From contig JAIFNM010000041.1 in the NCBI GenBank assembly GCA_020047725.1, forward strand, positions 1 to 11,076: a stretch of 11,076 nucleotides of DNA, read 5' to 3'. A program made the translations under genes and the position numbers. The stretch is from Betaproteobacteria bacterium (GTDB lineage: Bacteria > Pseudomonadota > Gammaproteobacteria > Burkholderiales > Rhodocyclaceae). Position 1 is the first letter of the stretch; each line of letters starts with the position of its first letter. Of this stretch, positions 6,828 through 11,076 are shown piece after piece. The notes beneath the pieces were generated by a model, which made no database searches, had not been told where the DNA came from, and saw only the letters and a list, made by a program, of their open reading frames with translations.

Positions 6828-6853
6828 GCACCAAGGTAGTGCCGACTTGGTGC
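6828..6853. promoter_or_regulatory. Palindromic NtrC-like enhancer
   Basis: GCACCAAGGTAGTGC (6828-6842) has the GCAC-N7-GTGC form of an NtrC site and differs at only two bases from the classic GCACCAAAATAGTGC. It is part of a larger perfect inverted repeat with arms GCACCAAG (6828-6835) and CTTGGTGC (6846-6853), so a second, overlapping half-matched site exists at 6839-6853. It lies about 110-130 bp upstream of the glnK sigma-54 start, a normal enhancer distance. It also covers the -35 of the divergent ubiK promoter. Confidence 0.7.
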
Positions 6854-6874
6854 GCTGGTGCGCTGTGCTAAACT
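6847..6874 (+). promoter_or_regulatory. Sigma-70-type promoter of ubiK
   Basis: TTGGTG (6847-6852), a 16-bp spacer, and TAAACT (6869-6874) preceded by TGC, giving an extended -10. The start would be near 6881, about 34 nt before the ubiK ATG. The -35 hexamer is inside the right arm of the NtrC-like palindrome. Confidence 0.55.
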
Positions 6875-6914
6875 CAAACGGTTCAAAACCCCCTTTTCAG
6901 GAAAGGTTACTGCC

Positions 6915-7160
6915 ATGCTCGACCCCAAAGTGTTTGAGGAATTCAGCGCACGACTTGGCGCCATCATCGCCGCCAGCCCGGTTGCCGACGTGGAGAAAAA
7001 CGCCCGCGCGCTGCTCACCAGTTTTTTCACAAAACTTGATCTGGTCAGCCGCGAGGAATTCGATATTCAGGCTCAGGTACTGCTGCGCACGAGAGAAAAA
7101 CTGAAGGTGCTTGAAGAGCGCGTCGCCCGGCTGGAAAGCCGGAATGGTGCCAACGACTAA
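6915..7160 (+). CDS. ubiK: UbiK/YqiC-family ubiquinone biosynthesis accessory factor
   Basis: Small protein of the BMFP/YqiC family; family members assist the Ubi enzymes in aerobic ubiquinone synthesis and can associate with membranes. The 81 residues begin MLDPKVFEEFSARLGAII, an amphipathic N-terminal helix, and end in a coiled-coil helix (about 57-76, with REKLKVLEERVARLE). The length fits the family (about 80-100). The ATG at 6915 is chosen over an in-frame ATG at 6858 because the family starts here, because GGAAAGG lies upstream, and because the earlier start would fall in front of the predicted promoter's -10. It is divergent from glnK-amtB, a neighbourhood seen in other betaproteobacteria. 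No clear terminator follows. Confidence 0.88.
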   Translation: MLDPKVFEEFSARLGAIIAASPVADVEKNARALLTSFFTKLDLVSREEFDIQAQVLLRTREKLKVLEERVARLESRNGAND

Positions 7161-7239
7161 AAAACACGCGGGACTTCGTTCTTTTTGCACCGACTGAGTT
7201 CTTTTGCCGCTTTTGGAGACGGAAGGTGTGATCCAATAG

Positions 7240-7252
7240 CCTTTTGAAAAGG
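7240..7252. repeat. Short palindrome over the hemerythrin ribosome-binding site
   Basis: CCTTTTGAAAAGG is a perfect odd-length palindrome whose right arm contains the AAGGA used for the GTG start at 7261. As RNA it could form a 5-bp stem with a 3-nt loop that hides the site; as DNA it could be a small operator. The short length makes chance occurrence possible. Confidence 0.3.
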
Positions 7253-7260
7253 AACATTCT

Positions 7261-7650
7261 GTGGACTCAAAATACATCCTGGGCATTGACGAACTCGACT
7301 CGCAGCACGAAGGAATCGAGATTATCTGTATTGCGCTTCAGGGGGCGGTCGAGGACAAGGATCGTTGGCGGGATCTTCTTGAGAATCTGTCCGATCGACT
7401 AAAATTCCACTTCTATGCGGAAGAATCGATAATGAAGATTTTTGCGTACCCTGAGTTCCAGGAACACAAGAAGTCGCATCAAGAAATCACTGAGCTGATC
7501 GAAAGCTACAAAAATACGAGTTTGACTGATGCAGATATCAGGAAGTTGAAAGATCAACCCATGCAGGTTTTCTCGGAGCAAATCCTGGCCCAGGACATGA
7601 GATTTGCCTCGTTTATCAAGAGAAACAAGGATCGCTTGGGAATCCAGTAG
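7261..7650 (+). CDS. Hemerythrin-like protein with one iron-ligand His replaced
   Basis: Four-helix-bundle protein of the hemerythrin family, which normally binds O2 or acts as an oxygen/iron sensor through a di-iron centre. The 129 residues contain the first ligand region IDELDSQHEGI (His16), HFYAE (His50, Glu54), EHKKSH (His69, His73) and the last motif. There the family's HxxxxD reads QILAQD, so Gln107 stands where a histidine ligand is usual while Asp112 is kept. The usual Trp just before this motif is also absent. The centre may be altered, mono-iron or non-functional. The start is a GTG with AAGGA eight bases upstream; no ATG is available at the right place. It stands alone, with no signalling domain attached and no obvious partner. 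Confidence 0.85.
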   Translation: MDSKYILGIDELDSQHEGIEIICIALQGAVEDKDRWRDLLENLSDRLKFHFYAEESIMKIFAYPEFQEHKKSHQEITELIESYKNTSLTDADIRKLKDQPMQVFSEQILAQDMRFASFIKRNKDRLGIQ

Positions 7651-7809
7651 CTGAAGCTCCGCCCGGTGAGAACATGATGGCAGCCGAAAATCTAAGCGCC
7701 TGAGCTGAGCAATAAGCTGGACGAGCCGAAACCAGACTGCAGTGACGTTGGAAGGCTGACGAGTGCTGCGGGAGACAATCACACCCGACAGCGGAACAGG
7801 ATCAAAAAG
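7651..7809. other. Intergenic stretch with no recognised feature
   Basis: Between the hemerythrin stop and the terminator at 7810. I see no ORF with a good start, no repeat and no promoter in it. Two frames that cross it on the minus strand are only the antisense of the hemerythrin gene. Confidence 0.6.
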
Positions 7810-7839
7810 AACGGCGTGGAAATCAAATTCCACGCCGTT
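7810..7839 (-). terminator. Strong hairpin terminator after 6S RNA
   Basis: Perfect 12-bp stem AACGGCGTGGAA (7810-7821) and TTCCACGCCGTT (7828-7839) with a 6-nt loop. On the minus strand it is followed by CTTTTTG, a good U-tract, so it chiefly ends transcription coming from zapA and the 6S RNA. On the plus strand the tail is TTTCTAAT, so it may also stop transcripts from the hemerythrin gene. Confidence 0.85.
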
Positions 7840-7845
7840 TCTAAT

Positions 7846-8029
7846 AAAGTCCCCGCGAATGCCGTTAGGCCGGCATCCTGAACCGGAGTTCAGTTGAGTC
7901 ACTTTCCTTCCGCATCAGGCCTACCCGACTTAGGGGCACGCACAACAGCAGCTTCAATGGTTCGTGACCGACGCCAATTAGCATTGGTTCAAGGAATATA
8001 TGGCCTTGACAAACACCGCAGGGAACAAC
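7846..8029 (-). ncRNA. ssrS: 6S RNA (SsrS), predicted
   Basis: 6S RNA imitates an open promoter and holds the housekeeping RNA polymerase in stationary phase. Support is positional and structural. It lies directly after zapA, the conserved location in beta- and gammaproteobacteria, and a strong terminator follows. A closing stem pairs 5' GT(T)CCCTGCGG (about 8029-8019) with 3' TCGCGGGGAC (7858-7849), giving a length near 184 nt. A 3'-side internal hairpin CTGAAC-TCCG-GTTCAG (7893-7878) resembles the hairpin in E. coli 6S RNA, and CCTTGAACC occurs in the 5' half. Both ends are approximate by a few bases. No protein frame in this stretch has a sensible start. Confidence 0.78.
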
Positions 8030-8039
8030 CGTCTGAGGC

Positions 8040-8384
8040 TTAAAGCAACTTTTCCTGCGGTGCGAGCACCGCTTCAAGTTTTGCCTCCATGTCGGAAATT
8101 CTACGCTTTACGGCGCCGAAGTCCAGTCCTGTTTCAGGTGCGGAAGCCGGCGGCATTTGGTTCGCTGCTGGCTTCTGCGAAAGATGTTCGTGAGCGATGT
8201 TCAATGCCGCCATGACGGCAATGCGCTCGGAAATATTGCTCTTGGTTTTCTCGGCAATATCGTGCATTTTTTCATCGACATAGGCTACAGCAGCGAGCAG
8301 CGCATCCCGCTCTTCCGGTGGACAGGCGACCCGGTATTCCTTGCCGAGCAGGGTGATGTCGAGATGATTGGCTTCGTTGGGCAT
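8040..8384 (-). CDS. zapA: Cell division protein ZapA
   Basis: Cytosolic FtsZ-binding protein that bundles and stabilises the Z-ring. From the ATG at 8384 the product has 114 residues. The N-terminal part DITLLGKEYRVACPPEERDALLAAVAYVDEKM is the typical ZapA head, followed by the conserved helix SERIAVMAALNIAHE and, after a Pro/Ala-rich stretch, a short C-terminal coiled coil (AVKRRISDMEAKLEAVL). In-frame GTG (8390) and TTG (8396) codons lie upstream, the TTG overlapping the stop of the zapB-like gene. The ATG is preferred but no good ribosome-binding site is visible, so translation probably depends on coupling with the upstream gene. 6S RNA follows about 10 bp after the stop. Confidence 0.92.
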   Translation of the reverse strand: MPNEANHLDITLLGKEYRVACPPEERDALLAAVAYVDEKMHDIAEKTKSNISERIAVMAALNIAHEHLSQKPAANQMPPASAPETGLDFGAVKRRISDMEAKLEAVLAPQEKLL

Positions 8385-8392
8385 GGTCACAT

Positions 8393-8599
8393 TCAAACGG
8401 TGGCTTTGGCTTTCGGCAATTGCTCGGCCAGTTGCTCGATCCGGCTTCGCGCCGAATCCATGCGCTCAGAAAGAGTCTTCTTGTCGCTCTCTACAGTTGC
8501 GAGCTGTTGCCGCAGTTGTGCATTCTCCGCTCGAAGCGTGCGACAAAGCGACGCCACTTGGGCAATCTTGCTTTCGAGCGCGTTGAGTTCGTTAACCAT
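8393..8599 (-). CDS. ZapB-like coiled-coil division protein
   Basis: A 68-residue, almost entirely coiled-coil protein (MVNELNALESKIAQV..., heptad pattern through EQLAEQLPKA), matching the short ZapB-like proteins (TIGR02449 type) found directly before zapA in betaproteobacteria; such proteins act with ZapA at the Z-ring. Its stop lies 8 bp before the zapA ATG. The start codon at 8599-8597 has no Shine-Dalgarno sequence and lies only 7 bp from the -10 of a strong promoter, so the mRNA is probably leaderless. Similar short coiled coils can be hard to assign by sequence, so the function rests mainly on the neighbour. Confidence 0.82.
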   Translation of the reverse strand: MVNELNALESKIAQVASLCRTLRAENAQLRQQLATVESDKKTLSERMDSARSRIEQLAEQLPKAKATV

Positions 8600-8606
8600 G
8601 GCCGGG

Positions 8607-8636
8607 ACTATAGTTTCAAAAACCTAGTGAAGTCAA
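8607..8636 (-). promoter_or_regulatory. Sigma-70 promoter of the zapB-like/zapA operon
   Basis: On the minus strand TTGACT (8636-8631), an 18-bp spacer, and TATAGT (8612-8607), each one base off consensus. The expected start is position 8600 or 8599, that is at or one base before the A of the first ATG. Confidence 0.75.
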
Positions 8637-8710
8637 GGGCTAAGCACTGATTTTAAATGTTAATTATTTTACGTAATGCACTTTGTCGAGCGTCAAAATG
8701 GGGCTTTGTC

Positions 8711-8716
8711 TATAAT
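8711..8716 (+). promoter_or_regulatory. -10 element of the btuB promoter
   Basis: A perfect TATAAT, with the start expected near 8723, 28 nt before the riboswitch. No good -35 lies 16-18 bp upstream (GAGCGT at 17 bp; TTGTCG is 22 bp away), so the promoter is either weak at -35 or helped by an activator. Confidence 0.6.
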
Positions 8717-8722
8717 GACCGG

Positions 8723-8746
8723 CTCCGCTGCTGTCCAAGAGCGGAG
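8723..8746 (+). other. 5'-end hairpin of the btuB leader
   Basis: CTCCGCT (8723-8729) and AGCGGAG (8740-8746) form a perfect 7-bp stem with a 10-nt loop at the predicted 5' end of the transcript, just before the riboswitch. A role in protecting the mRNA end is plausible but not shown. Confidence 0.45.
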
Positions 8747-8750
8747 AAAC

Positions 8751-8946
8751 GTACAAGGTGCCGCACCGCAGGATTTTTCAGATTCCCTGCCGCGGTTAAA
8801 CGGGAAACAGGTGCGTGTCAACACGACATCATGCCTGTGCTGCCCCCGCAACGGTAAGCGAGTGAGGGTGTGTCTGCAAGCCACTGGGCGAAAGCCTGGG
8901 AAGGCGACACATCAAGACTTGCGAGCCCGGATACCGGCCTTCGTAC
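8751..8946 (+). promoter_or_regulatory. Cobalamin (B12) riboswitch
   Basis: The conserved elements appear in order: ACGGGAAACAGGTGCG (8800-8815), CCCCCGCAACGGTAAGC (8843-8859), AAGCCACTGG (8878-8887), TGGGAAGGC (8897-8905) and the B12 box AGCCCGGATACCGGCC (8924-8939). Outer ends GTACAAGG (8751-8758) and CCTTCGTAC (8938-8946) can pair as P1 with one bulged C. Binding of adenosylcobalamin or a related corrinoid should switch off btuB, located 157 nt downstream. The downstream leader has no good intrinsic terminator, so control at translation is more likely. Confidence 0.96.
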
Positions 8947-8983
8947 AAATTTGACGGAAGTGCCGCGGGGAGGCGGACACGGA

Positions 8984-9025
8984 ATGCATCGCCCGGCTTT
9001 CAAACGCTCGCGCCCATCTCGATAG
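8984..9025 (+). CDS. 13-codon Arg-rich upstream ORF, speculative
   Basis: ATG at 8984 follows GGGGAGG (8967-8973) by 10 bases and opens a short frame MHRPAFKRSRPSR ending in TAG at 9025, three bases before the predicted anti-ribosome-binding-site strand. The ribosome-binding site is partly inside a possible hairpin (8960-8980). It could be translated as part of the switch, but so short a frame also arises by chance. Confidence 0.2.
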   Translation: MHRPAFKRSRPSR

Positions 9026-9027
9026 TT

Positions 9028-9097
9028 TTTCTCCTTCGCCCAGTTCCGATTTTCAGCCAGCCGACGTGCGGGGACGCTTGTCGGCCAACGGGAGAAA
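9028..9097 (+). promoter_or_regulatory. Probable expression platform hiding the btuB ribosome-binding site
   Basis: TTTCTCC (9028-9034) is perfectly complementary to GGAGAAA (9091-9097), and T9035 can wobble with G9090, so the helix covers the btuB site GGGAG (9090-9094). Between them a hairpin GCCGAC/GTCGGC (9060-9085) brings the strands together. TTCGCCC (9035-9041), directly beside the anti-site strand, is complementary to GGGCGAA (8886-8892) in the P5/L5 part of the riboswitch, as a kissing interaction would require. Confidence 0.5.
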
Positions 9098-9103
9098 TCT
9101 GTT

Positions 9104-11026
9104 ATGCATACGCGTTTTAATTTGGCGGCTGGCGCTCTGGCGCTTATTGCTGGTTTCCAGGCTATTGCGGCCGATCAGGAAACTGAAACTGTCGTTGTAA
9201 CTGCCACACGAATACCAACCCGCAGCAATGACCTGCTTTCAGATGTCTCGACTATTGATCGGGAGCAACTAGATCTTTCGGGAGCAAACACACTTCCGGA
9301 GTTACTCGCGACTTTGCCTGGCATTCAAGTAACCAGCAACGGAGGAATCGGCTCCAACGGTTCGTTTTCGCTACGTGGCACTAACACCAACCAGACGCTG
9401 GTGCTCATTGATGGGCAAAGAATGTCCTCTGCAACTACTGGCGCAGCAGCACTTGAACACCTTCCGCTGGAACAGGTAGAACGCATCGAGGTATTACGCG
9501 GTCCAGCGAGTTCCCTCTACGGGAGTGATGCCATCGGTGGCGTCATTCAGGTTTTTACGCGACAAAGAGAAGGTGCGCCAGCTCCCAGCGTTAGTTTGGG
9601 TGTAGGCACTTATCGCACTCAACAGGGCTCAGTCGCTTATGGTGGCAAGTCCGGAGGGACCAGTTTCAATATTCAGGCAGGCTGGGAGGGGAGCAACAGT
9701 TTTAGCTCGATAAAGGAAGCCAAGGGTGGGTTCTTCGACATGTTCCATCCGGACAACGATAGCTATCGCAACAACAACCTGTCCGCACGTTTCAGCCACA
9801 AATTTGATGACAGCCTTAGCTTCGGTGGAGAAATCCTGCACATTGACGCAACAAAACATTTTGACGCAACAAACTGCGATGATTTCGCAACAGTTTGTAC
9901 GGCCAACTATGACAACCGCCAGAGGCAGCAACTCTCTTCCTATTCAGCTCATGTCGCCTACCGTGCAGCACCGACATTGAAGACATCGCTTCGTATAGGA
10001 CGAAGCCTGGACAACACGCTTAACTGGCGCTTCGATCCAGCCGCCGTTGTGCAGGAAACGGAGCAACGCTATGACACAAGGCAGGATCACCTGGTATGGC
10101 AGAATGATTTCGCACTGTCGCCCGCAAGCAAGCTGATGGCAGCCGCTGAATGGCGGAAAGTGCATGTGGATTCAACCCAGACTTTCATCCAGTCCAATCA
10201 GACCACGCGCTCTCTGGTCCTGGGTTATCAGGGCAATTTCGGAGGGCACTCCTTGCAGGCTAGTGCACGCCTCGATGATATTGAACGTCTGGGTAGCCAC
10301 AACAACGGTTCGCTCGCTTACGGCTATCACCTCAACGACGCTCTGACTGCACGGTTCGCGCTTGGAACAGCATTTCATGCCCCAACGTTCAACGACCTTT
10401 ACTGGCCTCTTGATCTGGTCAATTTCTTCCAGGGGAATCCGAACCTGAAGCCTGAGAGGTCGAGGAATAAAGAGGTAGGCCTTAGCTACGAACGTGCTGG
10501 AACAGTTGCTGGAGTGACCCTGTATCACAACACGGTGGAAGATCTTATCGATTATGTGCAGGGTGTCGCGCCTTCCTATATCGGCACGATGGCGAACGTC
10601 AATAACGCAACGCTTAAAGGTGCCTCGTTGAATTTTTCGCATCGAACGGGCAACTGGGAATTCCTTACCAATATCGACATTCTGAGTGCGAAAGACAGCG
10701 AAACCGGGAAAACCTTGCAGAGGCGCGCCAAACAGACAGGTGTGGTCGAGGTTCGCCATTACCTTGGAAATTTGAGTCTTGGAGTACAGGCTCGAGGTGT
10801 CAGCAGTCGTTACAACAACTCGGCCAATACCCAGAAACTCGGCGGGTACGGGCTGCTCAATCTTGATGCCAACTACCACTTCGACCATGACTGGAGCGTG
10901 TTTGCAAAAATCAATAATCTGTTTGACAGAGATTACACGCTGGTTCGCAGCACGCTAAACCCTTACAACGACTACGCGACTCCGGGGCGAAATCTATTCG
11001 TCGGTGTTCGTTATCAGCCGAAGTAA
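9104..11026 (+). CDS. btuB: TonB-dependent vitamin B12 receptor BtuB
   Basis: Outer-membrane channel for cobalamin, energised by TonB-ExbB-ExbD. The 640 residues start with a signal peptide (1-22, cleavage near AIA/AD), then a TonB box ETVVVTATR (28-36) close to that of E. coli BtuB. The plug (about 45-153) contains LPELLATLPGIQV, LRGTNTNQTLVLIDG, and ERIEVLRGPASSLYGSDAIGG; a 22-strand barrel fills the rest and ends TPGRNLFVGVRYQPK. The last residues lack the usual terminal aromatic, having it a few positions earlier. An extracellular-loop segment holds a Cys pair (NCDDFATVC, near 257-265) and a short internal duplication. The ATG has GGGAG nine bases upstream and the gene sits under a B12 riboswitch, which confirms the substrate. 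A further gene starts 3 bp after the stop. Confidence 0.96.
   Translation: MHTRFNLAAGALALIAGFQAIAADQETETVVVTATRIPTRSNDLLSDVSTIDREQLDLSGANTLPELLATLPGIQVTSNGGIGSNGSFSLRGTNTNQTLVLIDGQRMSSATTGAAALEHLPLEQVERIEVLRGPASSLYGSDAIGGVIQVFTRQREGAPAPSVSLGVGTYRTQQGSVAYGGKSGGTSFNIQAGWEGSNSFSSIKEAKGGFFDMFHPDNDSYRNNNLSARFSHKFDDSLSFGGEILHIDATKHFDATNCDDFATVCTANYDNRQRQQLSSYSAHVAYRAAPTLKTSLRIGRSLDNTLNWRFDPAAVVQETEQRYDTRQDHLVWQNDFALSPASKLMAAAEWRKVHVDSTQTFIQSNQTTRSLVLGYQGNFGGHSLQASARLDDIERLGSHNNGSLAYGYHLNDALTARFALGTAFHAPTFNDLYWPLDLVNFFQGNPNLKPERSRNKEVGLSYERAGTVAGVTLYHNTVEDLIDYVQGVAPSYIGTMANVNNATLKGASLNFSHRTGNWEFLTNIDILSAKDSETGKTLQRRAKQTGVVEVRHYLGNLSLGVQARGVSSRYNNSANTQKLGGYGLLNLDANYHFDHDWSVFAKINNLFDRDYTLVRSTLNPYNDYATPGRNLFVGVRYQPK
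9843..9873 (+). repeat. Short in-frame tandem duplication inside btuB
   Basis: TTGACGCAACAAA occurs at 9843-9855 and 9861-9873, an 18-bp period that duplicates six codons (IDATKH/FDATNC). A weaker third copy, TTCGCAACAGT, follows. It falls in a predicted surface loop just before the Cys pair and keeps the frame. Confidence 0.5.
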
Positions 11027-11029
11027 GCC

Positions 11030-11076
11030 ATGCCCACCCGCCGCCGCGCCCTGTTCATCCTAGCTGCCCTTGTCGG
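11030..11076 (+). CDS. Start of an exported protein downstream of btuB, cut by the window edge
   Basis: ATG at 11030, 3 bp after the btuB stop, opens MPTRRRALFILAALVG, a positively charged start followed by a hydrophobic stretch as in a signal peptide. The triple Arg could hint at Tat export but the rest of that motif is not clear. The tight spacing suggests co-transcription with btuB under the riboswitch. A periplasmic corrinoid-binding protein (BtuF type) is a reasonable guess from context only; the visible 15 codons cannot show it. Confidence 0.7.
   Translation, partial: MPTRRRALFILAALV

Noticed and set aside
7178..7210. Imperfect direct repeat GTTCTTTTTGC / GTTCTTTTGC between ubiK and hemerythrin
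   Set aside because: Low-complexity T-rich sequence with no matching further copies; too weak to call an operator.
7399..7902. 167-codon minus-strand frame
   Set aside because: It covers the hemerythrin gene in antisense, runs through a strong terminator, and overlaps the 6S RNA end.
7865..8077. 70-codon minus-strand frame after zapA
   Set aside because: It lies within the predicted 6S RNA and overlaps the end of zapA in another frame; no plausible start site or family.
8960..8980. Hairpin GTGCCGC/GCGG-A-CAC after the riboswitch as a terminator
   Set aside because: There is no U-tract after it, and its stem has a bulge; translational control fits better.
10172..10888. 238-codon minus-strand frame
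   Set aside because: Antisense to the btuB barrel, with no motif.

Overview
The window looks like a chromosomal segment from a betaproteobacterium, most likely of the Rhodocyclales (Dechloromonas/Azonexus/Accumulibacter-like). The grounds are the gene set (glnK-amt beside ubiK, zapB-like/zapA followed by 6S RNA, a B12-riboswitch-controlled btuB, a PfkA-like kinase of the plant type) and moderate-to-high GC. The taxonomic call is inference; there is no rRNA or other marker in the window. I see no transposase, tRNA, phage gene or CRISPR array.

Left part (1-4498), all on the minus strand. Reading in the direction of transcription, an orphan periplasmic solute-binding protein of the PotD type overlaps by 4 bp a membrane diguanylate cyclase (dCache-HAMP-GGDEF). 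This pair is laid out like the polyamine sensor pair NspS/MbaA of Vibrio cholerae. A 235-bp gap with a doubtful small ORF follows, then a 6-phosphofructokinase with its own hairpin terminator, and the first codons of a possible gene running off the left edge.

Centre (4678-7160). glnK and amt form a minus-strand nitrogen operon ending in a textbook intrinsic terminator. Its upstream region shows a full nitrogen-control layout: a sigma-54 -24/-12 element, an exact match to the IHF consensus, and a palindromic NtrC-like enhancer about 100 bp upstream. The enhancer overlaps the -35 of a divergent sigma-70-type promoter for ubiK. A 22-codon ORF with a strong ribosome-binding site lies in the glnK leader, where related genomes often carry a porin gene.

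Right part (7161-11076). A small hemerythrin-like protein (plus strand) lacks one of the usual iron-ligand histidines. On the minus strand a zapB-like/zapA cell-division pair is followed by a region that fits 6S RNA and a strong terminator; the zapB-like gene appears to be transcribed as a leaderless mRNA. Divergently, a perfect -10, a cobalamin riboswitch with a plausible ribosome-binding-site-sequestering platform, and btuB (outer-membrane B12 receptor) are followed 3 bp later by the start of another exported-protein gene cut by the right edge.

Taken together the region holds housekeeping and nutrient-sensing functions: nitrogen (GlnK/Amt), cobalamin (BtuB), a probable small-molecule-to-c-di-GMP signal pair, glycolysis and division. 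The most unusual items are the binding-protein/cyclase pair, the shared glnK-ubiK control region, the leader ORF and the altered hemerythrin.
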